A DNA stretch of 64,000 nt, taken from positions 10,801,879 to 10,865,878 of the forward strand of contig NC_092689.1 of assembly GCF_964275005.1 (NCBI RefSeq). The letters run 5' to 3'. The notes beneath the pieces are model-generated. The model saw nothing but the letters and a program-made list of their open reading frames with translations. It did no database searches and was not told where the DNA came from. This document shows, piece after piece, positions 46,480 through 57,400 of the stretch (the stretch's first letter is position 1; every line of letters starts with the position of its first letter). Both the position numbers and the translations under genes were made by a program. This DNA comes from Diadema setosum. Taxonomy: Eukaryota > Echinodermata > Echinoidea > Diadematoida > Diadematidae.

Positions 46480-47020
46480 CACAAAATTGTAGCCGGCCGG
46501 ATAATGTTAGAGCTATTATAAAGGTGCACGGGTGCACGCGAGCGGGCCATTGTCAATTGTCCCCGGGAGGCCAGCCGGAGCGGTGGCGGTGACAAGTGGC
46601 CCAGCACGGCCAAGTCTCAGCGGAACGAGAGCTGAGTGCAAGTCTACACTTGACGGGCCAGAAATGAAACGGTCAAACACAAATGACTTCATAAATGACA
46701 CGTAAAAACAGAGGCACAAACTGCGGCTTCAGTTACCTGACTAGAAAATCAGACGCGGCCATCAGAAGTGACGTGGAGATGAAAGCACATTTTCCTAGTT
46801 TTGGATCACCCGCCTAAGCTTAGCTTCTTGTTGATCTTCTCCATATCAAAATCATTGCACGTACGTGCACGTACGTACGCGCGCATGCATTCGTGCATGC
46901 CGCCGTATTATGAAGTGGTACGCAAGGAAGCTCACTGACCATATAACTATCAAATACAAATTATCGCCGCGCGATCGATACCAATCAACAATTTTGATCA
47001 GCTGACGATCAGCTGACGAA
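46480..47020. promoter_or_regulatory. CpG-richer block, likely ZGRF1 promoter
   Basis: GC and CpG rise sharply (GTGCACGGGTGCACGCGAGC, GGCCAGCCGGAGCGGTGGC) upstream of the ZGRF1 leader. Inside are a 45-bp alternating purine-pyrimidine tract (46856-46900, ACGTACGTGCACGTACGTAC and onward), which favours Z-DNA, and a perfect 11-bp tandem duplication GATCAGCTGAC at 46996-47017 that carries E-box-like CAGCTG sites. Confidence 0.45.
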
Positions 47021-47836
47021 GACAACTGAGTGATGACTAAAGAGTTTTTGTTTTTGTTTTTGTTATTTTATCAGAATAAAGACTAGCGTAACATTATTCA
47101 TCTAGCCGCCTTGTTACAACGTTCGTGAGTTTCTTATTCAGCCTGGATATATGTAAAAAGAGAAAGAACAAAAAACAGTACTATTTCAATTGTACTCCTA
47201 TTCTTGGAAAGAAATATTTTTAATGTAATTTATCATTAGCTTTCCCTCGCCTATTGTAGGCCTATTTTCTTGCCGGCGAGGCTTAGTTCATTGGCTTCTT
47301 AGCAAGGCATGGCCTTTCCAATACCCGCGGTCGGGATGCAAGATTTGGAACCTATACACTCCTACTGTCTAATTATAAATATACATAGTTGAGTCTTATC
47401 CAATGGCTAATCGAAAATTGTGAGTAATAATAATATCTCTTTCAAAATAAATACCACTCTATTTCGTAAAAAGGCAAACAATTTTGATTGTGTAATGTTA
47501 TCGTGCAGTGAAATTTGATGTGAAAATGGCGAGAAACAGATAAGAACTTAGGCCTATGAGCAGTCCTCAAAATTTTCTTTTACAAGGCACTAAATCAACC
47601 AACAGTTCATATCATAGAGTGTGATGGGGAAATTTTGGTCTTAAATGGCCCAAATTATATCTTAACAAAGTGTGCCATATATAAAATCATATTCGTTCAT
47701 ATTCGCACCCACTGCTTTGGTTTTGTTCATTCGTTTGTTTGCTTGTTTGCTCGGTGTTTTTTTTCCCCCCAGTTTTCAATTAAGTTTTCATGAGCACATG
47801 TGTGAGCGAGCGTGTGTGTCCTGTTTTTTTTTTTTT

Positions 47837-47866
47837 TGTGTGTGTGTGTGTGTCGTGTAGGTGCAC

Positions 47867-47898
<32 letters not shown>

Positions 47899-47901
47899 CA
47901 C
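47837..47901 (+). repeat. GT/GC microsatellite
   Basis: Two GT runs separated by CGTGTAGGTGCACT, the second ending in GCGCGCGC. It is preceded by a T run. Confidence 0.9.
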
Positions 47902-48119
47902 AAATGTGTGTCTGATATTTAGTTTTACATGACTGGAGTTTGTTCTTATATGTTTATATTGTTAATATCAAGCCCTATTAATGACTATAGCATGAAATCA
48001 GCCGTGACTTTCGGGATGGATTATGACTGTTTTAGTTGGCTTGTAGACTTTTCTACTCATCAATGTGCAATATTCCTGACCTTTTGTAAAGTATTCTCTT
48101 TGTATTTTTGATAGTAAAT

Positions 48120-49110
48120 TTCATGCGTATTTTGTTCATGTCCAAAAGGTCAAGGTCAATTTCAAGTGCATATCTCTGCCCATCAATGATTCTCTTGAGA
48201 GTTTTGAGGGCGTGGGGTCAAAGGTCAAGGGTCAAGGGTCAAGGGTCAGGCTGAATGCTATAAGTTTGTTGTTTGGTGCTGATTTTTTTTTTCTCTTTTA
48301 TGTTTTGATGCATGGATTTGTGATAGGTTCGGTGTAAGTTGAAACTTTTTGGATTTTTAGATATCTTGTTTTTTATTTAATAACTTGGATGTTCATTGAC
48401 TTGGACTTGGTGGGTGGGGGGTGGGAAGCACTCAATACCTTTGTGATAAATACACTGTTTTCATGTTTTTTAATGTTTTGTCAATTGTGTTGAAGTATTG
48501 TTTTATATTTGAGATGTGCTTTAGACTTGTTTTGAGAACCACATGTTGTGCCATAACGGCGCCTTGAGTTTGTTTACATTCATAATCGATTGTGTTTATG
48601 ATGCGTATCGATAATTAAGCTTAAGTACTTTATTGTTCAGAAATTTAATTACTCCCTGCTCATTTCAGTTACTCAATGATTTTTACAATCATTTTTTTCT
48701 TTACATGTGCAATATTTTTCAGTATTCGTACTCCATTATTGATGATTTTAATACATGCATTTTTATTGAGGGTTAAGAGGTCAAAGGTTTTAATCAGTGA
48801 AAAAGAAAATATTTATGCATGTACTGTTTGTTGATAATTTCCATGGGAATTTTAGGGTCTTGGTTCAAAATTCAGGGATTTGAGGCCGGGTCGAAACATC
48901 AATGTTTTATCTGTTTGTACAGTGTTTCCGTCATATCGTTTGTACAGTGTTTCCGTCATTTCGATACATATCGATAGACAATTTCACAAATATGTTTATT
49001 TTGTACAATGTTGTATTTCTGTTTTAATTGTAAAATGAACAATTTCAGCTAATGAGCTGCATGTTCTTTTTTATTGTCAATAAACCTTCATTGAATTGAA
49101 TTGAATTGAA
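48120..49110 (+). mobile_element. Probable 3' end of a LINE (CR1/L2-like tail)
   Basis: The segment ends GTCAATAAACCTTCATTG followed by ATTGA repeats, a tail form typical of 3' ends of CR1/L2-type non-LTR retrotransposons in invertebrates. No reverse-transcriptase frame is present, so only the 3' UTR would remain. The left boundary is uncertain. Confidence 0.4.
48215..48248 (+). promoter_or_regulatory. Five RGGTCA half-sites at 7-bp spacing (DR1 array)
   Basis: GGGTCA A AGGTCA A GGGTCA A GGGTCA A GGGTCA: five half-sites each separated by one A. DR1 is the recognition layout of RXR, HNF4 and COUP-TF dimers. It may instead be simple repetition within retroposon sequence, where AAGGTCAAGGTC-like words are common. 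Confidence 0.45.
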
Positions 49111-50070
49111 TCACCTCTTCCCCCTCCCTCTCTCTCTCTCTCTCTCTCTCCCTTTCTCAAAAAAAAAAACCAACAAAAACCCCAAACAAAACACCATATT
49201 GAGTATCATTCATCCCGTGAAATAGAAAGACTTTAGATCCTTCTTTCCACGGGCATATTTCGCCCATTTGATTCAAATTGGTGCACATTGTTTTGTTTTA
49301 TTACCTTTCTTTGGTCTATTTGATTTTAATTGGAATGCAAGGAAGGGGGGGGGGTCCTAAGGCCAACAAACTGACCTCTGCTCCCTTCAGCATAGTCTTC
49401 CTGTTGATGAAATCAATTTTATACCCCGACACTCGACCTCATGGGCAATGCAAATGACTAATTGCATTTGTCACGTATGTTGCCATGATACTGCTACCTT
49501 GATCATCACAATAAATGTGGCTGAAAGATCCTATCTAGATTTGTGCCATAGGCTTATATTTATGATATTTTCTGCATTTTTCCTGTTGAAGATTCAATAC
49601 TTGGATACATCCGTCCGCAAAAAAACAAACAAAAACAAAACCTAAAACAAACAAACAAAACTAAGCAAACCAAACCAAACAAAATAACTTCCATCGAAAC
49701 CAATGGTACAGTCGCTGACATGGATTAGAGCTGAAGAATTAACATTCTTGACAAAAGACACCTGGATTCACTTTACCCTAAACTATAGCTAAACTGCCAC
49801 AATTTACTTGTTCCATATATCTTTTGTTAATGTATTGATAGTTACAATGTACTAGACTTTCGTGACCAGACCTATATGCCAGGCAATTCGTAATTATCTT
49901 CACATGTTTTAAAGATCCATTCATCTTATCAGTTTTGTGTTGCATGAAACTTTCATCAGTTCAAGATCTCGTCATGAATTTATCAGGTGCTCATCAACAT
50001 TTCAGGTCTTATTATCTTGTAGAGAAATATATTAGAAAGTATTACAGCCTTATCTGCACCAATTAACAAT

Positions 50071-50072
<2 letters not shown>

Positions 50073-50129
<57 letters not shown>
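50073..50129. repeat. AT microsatellite, about 57 bp
   Basis: An uninterrupted AT run, a possible cruciform or length-variable site. Confidence 0.95.
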
Positions 50130-50131
<2 letters not shown>

Positions 50132-50460
50132 CTAAAGAAATGTTATACCGGTATGTTCTATATTATACTTCGATATAGTGTGTGATACAAGTTTTAGAAT
50201 GTAAGGCCTATTCAGTTCAGACCTATTGATGTCCTCTAAAAACAAACATGCAAATCAGCAAAAACGGACTGAATAACGAAACTATTCTATGTTTAATACT
50301 CTGCTCAATTTTCTTCCCGTTTTCTGAGTTATCTTTCTATTATCATTATCATTCGTTAATAATAAGAATAATAATAATAAACTACAGTAATTATTATTAG
50401 CTTCAAATATGGGTAGGGCAATTATCAACTGGGCAATCACCCCATAGACCCTTCCCTTGA

Positions 50461-50557
50461 CCCTAACCCTAATCCTAATCCTGAACACTACTGAACCTAA
50501 TCCCAACCCTAACCCAAACTCTAACTCTAAACTGAACCTACTAACCTTACTCTAACC
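50461..50557 (+). repeat. Degenerate telomere-like CCCTAA tract
   Basis: CCCTAACCCTAATCCTAATC followed by degenerate units (CCCAACCCTAACCCAAACTC). It resembles an old interstitial telomeric sequence or a decayed satellite. Confidence 0.6.
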
Positions 50558-51149
50558 AGAATTTAGCCGGGGGTAATTTGCCCTGATACGTCGAATACAT
50601 TTGGTATGTTGTCACATAATTACATATTTATCAATAAAGACTAACCATTAAAAAAAAAATACATTTAGTAATTTTGCAACAATTTGATTGTACATTACGT
50701 CTATGAAATATTCTTTTCCTGTCGCGACACGACGCTCAAATGACTAGTTTTATTTCAGATGATTGTATCACGAAAAATACAAGCAAACATACAAATATTC
50801 AGATTTCAGCCACAATATGGGAAAGAATTTATTTATCACTATAATGCATTACAAACTGAATATTGAAGAAAGTTACAGAGTGAATTCAGAAAGTGCAGTT
50901 GTACGATAAAGACAGTGACAAAGAGAAGTTTCTAAATATAATTTCCTTGAACGTAGACTTACAAGTGAAAACGTGTGTACATAACAAAGGACTTTAATCG
51001 CACTTACACCGCACCACTGGCGTTGTCCTCAGAACTCTACTGCTTTTGTAATCTACTACTAGAGCTGCAGTTTTGCTTTGGAGGCATACAATTTGCTGTA
51101 TGCTTTCTATTTTGCAACTGAACGGGCATCTTATTCGGGCAAGCAGGAG

Positions 51150-51405
51150 AACATTCCACCCTATTTGCCATCTGATCTTGAGAGACTGAGCTGTACTCGC
51201 GAGTAGGGTGCACTTTTCATAGATTAGTGCGTGCCCTAGTCCGATAGCGTTCTTTTTCGTGTATGTTCAATACTAATAGGCTTTGTAGTTGGACGAACAA
51301 GAACCGAGCGACACCGCCGTTAAAACGCTGCGTTGGTATCTGGCTGGCAACCGACGGATCCTTTGAGGCTTTTCTAGACGACTTCAGGAGGAGTTCGAGA
51401 GCACC
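51150..51405 (+). promoter_or_regulatory. POLB: POLB promoter and leader region
   Basis: CpG and GC rise just before the POLB start (GACTGAGCTGTACTCGCGAG; CGAGCGACACCGCCG). No TATA box is evident. The leader has no upstream ATG between about 51,290 and 51,405. The exact start site cannot be read. Confidence 0.4.
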
Positions 51406-54400
51406 ATGAGCAAAAGGAAAGCGCCCGATAGCAACAACCCCAATCAGAACTTTGTGGATTTTTTAGTCGGTTGGTAAATTATTTAATTACAATACAAGTG
51501 TAGTTCTATGTCAGTAATAATAATAAATTTTATATATTTTTTGTCCTCAAACTGAGGGACTTTATTCAGATCAATTGTTCAGAATCATGCGAAAGTCAAT
51601 ACAAGCATAAAACAATTGCAATCATAGTTCAGTTTACATCAAATGAAAATTCTGTATGTAACAGATTTTATCATCGATTGCTGGAATACTTCATTTATTG
51701 GAAATATAATTACCGTAAGTCAGTATATAACAGAAACTCATATTTGAAAATTGAATTCTTTTAGTTTTACAATAAATGATGCTGTAAAACGCTGGTTTCT
51801 GTATTCCTCCATGAGATATACATTGTACCTTATAAATTGCATATTCCATAAAATTAACTATTGTCTTGCGTGGATAAGATGGTTAAATCCTGTACATACT
51901 TCATACCAGATTACTATAATTTTCTCATCTATGATGATATTTTTTCTTGAACATTCAAAGATAAGGTCACTGATCCTTGCCCAAATGTTTCTTATACTCG
52001 GACAATACAACAAATTATGCATTAAAAATTAATTTTTATTACAGAATTTGCACTGTGCATTTGTTGTTATTTTCCATTTCATATCTTAGTTTAAAAGGTA
52101 CTATATTTATCACTTTAATATTAAAGGGGCATTCCGGACGATTTTCTTAATTTCACATCATGTACGTAGTACATAAATCAACAGCTTCATGTATAGATTT
52201 GTAGAATTTATTGTGGTTCTTGAGCAGAGAAACAGTACTTTCAAAAACCTTAAACAAATTACACTGAACAAAGATGATGACATAGGAGCCTCACATATCT
52301 CAGAAATGTAGCAGTGTCATTCCATTACAATACTGCATGCTTGCAAGCTCACCTGTGTGTAATCTATGCATGCCTTCTTCTTTTGAGCTGCTTCCTTGAG
52401 CCACATCTCATGCATTCTTATGGTGAGGCTGCGATGTCATCATCCTTGTTCATTGCAATTTGTTATAAACTTCGAAAACATTCTTATTTTTCATCCCAAT
52501 CATCATAAATCCTGAAACTCTGTACCCAGTATAACTAATTTATATACATGTTCAAATGTAAAAATTTGAAAATCATCCAGAGGTCTCCTTTAATTATAAT
52601 AAAGATTTAAACTATCTTATCTTGTTGAGTTTCAATTTCAACAGAGTAAAATCAAATACTGAGACCAAATCAAATGTATATGGCAGGTTGAGTTTGCGTT
52701 GCCAAATGATGATCATATTTGGTTCCGTAACCTTCATTTCTTAAAAAAAAAAAGTGTAATACATTTTGGCTTTTTTTTTTTTTTGCCGAGGATATCAAAA
52801 AATTACTCCTTGACACTTCAAACATCTGTTGACTATTCATTTCATTTTCATTTTTTTGATTACGTAATTTATGCAACCAAAAATGGGGGAAGGCATGTTT
52901 CAATTTTTGATACTGAAAAGAAACAGCAAATTATCAGTCTACAAACTATTATTAACTTGGGTTTGATCAATCCAAAATCCATTTACTATTACATCAGACA
53001 CTACATGTACATTTATACCATTATTACTCCAATTTTGAAAATAAAGCATTTCTTTTCCAAATTTGATATTATCATAGAATGGGTAGCGAAAATCCTTTGA
53101 TCTCATTGGTCGAGAGCCATGTGTTGATTTGTACTGGCTGCACACTGAGTCACAGTGGTAAACATGTTATCGCGCACTTGTAGCAAGAGTACGTGCACTT
53201 GTAACAAAGGTTCGTGCACTAAGCAAGCATTCGCGCACTCGGTACGAGACGCCTATTGGCTAAAACAATCATGCATCAGTTTTTACTGGATGCATGGTTC
53301 TGAAGAAAAACCATGCGTCTAGTAAAAACTGATGCATGGTTTTCGGGCTCTCGTCTATGGCAAGCCAAAAGGAAATGCATCCAGCAAATTTGTCATCGGG
53401 TAACATGATAGAAAAATGGGGTTTTGGCAAGAAAATTACCCATTCTATAATACAGATGACGCACATGTCTTTTTGTGCGTCAGGTGGAATATAGTGTGCA
53501 TGCGGTAACTATGGAATTAAGCCTAAACCCACTCGGCTTCGCCTCGTGGGTTAAGCATTCCATACAGTAGTTACAGTACGTTATGCACACAATTCCGACT
53601 GACGCACTCAGACCTGTGCGTCATTTGTATACTGTTAAACTATAAAATTTCCCCATCAATATCTCGAACTCGTAACAGATCCACATATCATATTTCTGCC
53701 CAATAAATTAGATCTATTGCCTGTATAGCCTGACACTTCCTGTACTTTAAAGAATGAGATAGTACAGACCACAGTGCAGGGTCTATGTGAAGGGGAAAAA
53801 AAACCCCAAGTTATTCATCAGCAAAGTAGTGCACAGAAAATAGCATAGGACTTGAAGCACAAGTGAAGAAATCATGTGTATATACTGTAATGTACAGTAT
53901 CTTGGCCTGTATGGCATGGGCTTGGCATGCACCGTATGGCCATTTAAATGGTCATTTATTGATCTTGATTAAAAAAAGAGTGTATAGTAAAGTACTTGTA
54001 CGATACGAGTAGTACTAGTAGAGTGATCTATAAATATATTTTCACTTTTAATGATTGAATTAGGCAGAGGTCACCTCTACATGATATGGTATATTGGTAT
54101 GATACATGAACTACATAAATGGCATCATATGAAATGAAGTTGCTGCATATTGCACTGGCACTATAAATGAGCATGGAATGATAAGTGATATTTTGACAAA
54201 GAATGTGATACTGTGCATTTAAGTATTGCATTTAATTTGAAGTAAGGGAAGAAATAACTTTTTTCGTTTTGATTTTGTATTCAAATAATATGACAGAACA
54301 ATTTTCTGTACTGTGAGCGGAATTCTAGTAACATGATCTGCTTGACTTGTGACATCAGCAGTTGGAGCTTGTCGAAATAAAATGTGTTGTCTGCATAGTG

Positions 54401-57400
54401 TATTTATTGATTCAAGACTGTATTAATGTTTGACAACAACAACGTACAGTAATTTCATGTTTTTTTTTGCCCCCCATACCTGTCTATTCTAGAGCTTGCC
54501 AATTATGAGAAGAATGTGAATCGGGCGATGCACAAGCACAATGCCTATCGGAAGGCGGCAAGTGTTCTGGCAAAGTACCCTACAAGGATCAAGAGTGGAG
54601 ATGAAGCCAAGAAGCTGGTAATAATGCCTTCCTTAATTTTTAGGTGCTGGGTTCTGTTTAATTCTCTGCAGTGTTTTTCCAGCCGGAAATATGTCATAGT
54701 AAAAAAGGAAAAGTGTAATAATATGTTTATATCAAAAAGAAAAAGAAACAAAACAAGGTTAAGGATGACTAGACAGAAAGATCCGTCTGTCTGGAGGAAT
54801 CTTATTTTTTTTACGTTATCGCTCTCCTCACATCTGTGAAGCCAGATGCAGTCTCCATGAAACATATCCCTGATGATCAGATACAGACAGATCTTTCAGT
54901 CAAAAGGATAACAAGCAGTTGATTTTGTTTTCCATCGTTTTTTTCAGGATGGCATTGGGGAAAAGATAGCCAAGAAAATAGACGAGGTCATTGCCACTGG
55001 AAAGCTGGAGAAACTGGAGAAGATTCGCAAAGATGACAAGAGTGAAGCCATTAACATGCTGACAAGGGTCTCTGGAATAGGGTAAGGGGAGGAATTGATG
55101 CCAGCATTAGCTCTGAGTCAATCCTGACCAAGTTGCTAATTAAGACACCGATTTCAGATTAGAGGAGACTGCATAATCAAGAAAGATGGGTTACTTGTTT
55201 GTTTATATTTTTCTAGCTAATCTTAAGTATAAGAAATGAGTTGTTAATGACTTAGCAGATCATGCATTTTATGTGTGAGAAATAGCTGTCTTTGTATGAG
55301 CTGTGAAAAAAACATTGGCCCGAATTCTCGAAGGTGGTACAAATGAAACCATGGTTTAAACCATGGACAAAAACCATGGATCGCCAAGTGTCGCACGGAA
55401 TATTTCGTTACGAAATTGGTCATTTCGTTAATGAAATTATTTTGTGGACGAAATGGTTCATTTAGTTACAAAATGTTGTCATTTCGTTACAAAATAATCA
55501 TTTCATCACAAAATCATTTCATCGACGAAATGACTAATTTCGTAACAAAATATTCCACGCGACACTTTGCGCTCCATGGTTTTTGTCCATGTTTTAAACC
55601 ATGGTTTCATTTGTACCACCTTCGTGAATTCGGGCCATTTTGTTTTGTTGTACTTTGAAAATGATGACCAGATATTGTAAGAATTATCAAAAGACTGTAC
55701 AACATTGAAGTCATTTGCAACAAATTCCCAGAACGGTGAAATTCAATATCAGTCAGATTTCATTCACCATCAGAAACCACTGTTTATTGGTAATGGTCAC
55801 GTGCATCTACCATTGTCATATTTTTCAACAGACCTGTTGCTGCCCGGAAGCTTGTAATGGAAGATGGTATCATGTCTATTGAAGGTATGTGCTTACATAG
55901 TTACATTGTCCATCAATATATGTGGGTATAGTGAACACATTTCATCGAAACTCTGAAAGTTGTTAGCAGCATTCATTCAAAGTTTTGCAACATGGCAAAT
56001 TTTCTTGAAATATTTTGCAAACTATCTGATCTGTTAGGATTCTTCACACACATTACAGACCATATGCAGTTATATGTTTTGTGTCTAGTGATCCCAGTAG
56101 TTGTTTTGTACTAATGTAGCTGTGGCGATAAGGATTATTTAATCACATTAATAGTGTTGAGGAAGGCATGCATCAGGTAATTGACATTGTTTGGCAGGGG
56201 TTATGTGAAATTTGCATCGTATAATAGATATATAGGTATACCATCATTAACAGATCTTGGAATCTGTGCAGTACAAATTGATTTGTGTTTGCTAAATAAA
56301 GGGAAAGAGTGTAGGTGTCACTGCTTTTGAAGTACGGTAATGCTCTTGTGTTGTAATGATACCCAAAACACATCCAAGATATAATAATTCAATATGAGGT
56401 ACTACAAGCAAATAGAAGCATGTTCTATTTATAGCTTGTGAAGTGTCCACCTCTATTTTTCTTTTCTCAGACCTCAGAAAGAATGCAGACAAGCTAAATC
56501 ACCACCAGCAGATTGGACTGAGGTGAGGCATTTTAATAATTACCTTACACTATCATAATATGTTCTCTTACACAAGATATCACATCTCTTATGTGTAACA
56601 TGCCAGTCTAGTAGTATGTAGCAGAATTGCCTTGCTCAAGAAATCACCCATACAATAGGCTTTACCTGTAACAGATGTGCATTGTCTACTGCCATGATGC
56701 TATCATGTGAAATACAGAGAGAAAAAAATGTCTTTCCACATCCAGAGTTTCTCTGTAAGATTGATATCTGATTTCATTAAAAACAAAAGATATTCTTGCT
56801 CTGTGTGGCACCAAAGTTTGCAAATTTTCAGAATTTGATAACTTCAGCAAGTCAGTAAGGTCTATGGGAGGTTAGTGTCATTATAATGACTACTTGTGAT
56901 GTTATGTTACAATTGTCAATCATTTAAATGCAGGAGGAGAGCATTTATTTTCAAACCATTGCTTGGTCTTACGCAGCCTGATGAAGATTTTGCTCTGAAT
57001 TTTTCCTCAGTGAGCACTTCACTCTTTTCCAGTCTGTCTCTTTCCAAAGCTGGCAAGGCCCCGCTACTCTCTTGAGTTGCAATTATATCAGAAAGCTTCC
57101 TTTTCATTACACTCTTGAGAAGTTTAGCGTTAGTTACAGTGAGCATTTGTTTTTTTTATTACAGCTGCTGTCAGAGGGTCTTTCCATGCTATTCTCAGGA
57201 GCCCCGCCATTTTTGGGGAAGTGACTTGCCATTGTACATTTCTAAAATTGCACCCCTTGTCTTGAGGATCTTCCATTCTGTAACGAAACAAAACAAAACA
57301 AAACAAAAGTGAGTTTAATGCAACGGTAAATACAGTATCTTGACCAGTGGCTCTCTGAATACTGTAAAAGTGGATATTTTTGCGCTGCTAATTTTTCGTG

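Larger units (their letters stand above)
47020..51150. other. Spacer between divergent ZGRF1 and POLB
   Basis: No exon is seen. The spacer holds a GT microsatellite (47837-47901), a DR1 array (48215-48248), a probable LINE 3' end (to 49110), a CT run (49128-49151), an AT run (50073-50129) and a telomere-like tract (50461-50557). Confidence 0.6.

Noticed and set aside
48150-48250. AAGGTCAAGGTCAA words as a satellite or coding repeat
   Set aside because: Too short for a satellite and no open frame; reported instead as a half-site array with the caveat that it may be part of a LINE tail.
52699-53100. 133-codon plus-strand frame in POLB intron 1
   Set aside because: Composed of poly-T derived Phe runs and AT-rich codons; overlaps the left arm of a fold-back element.
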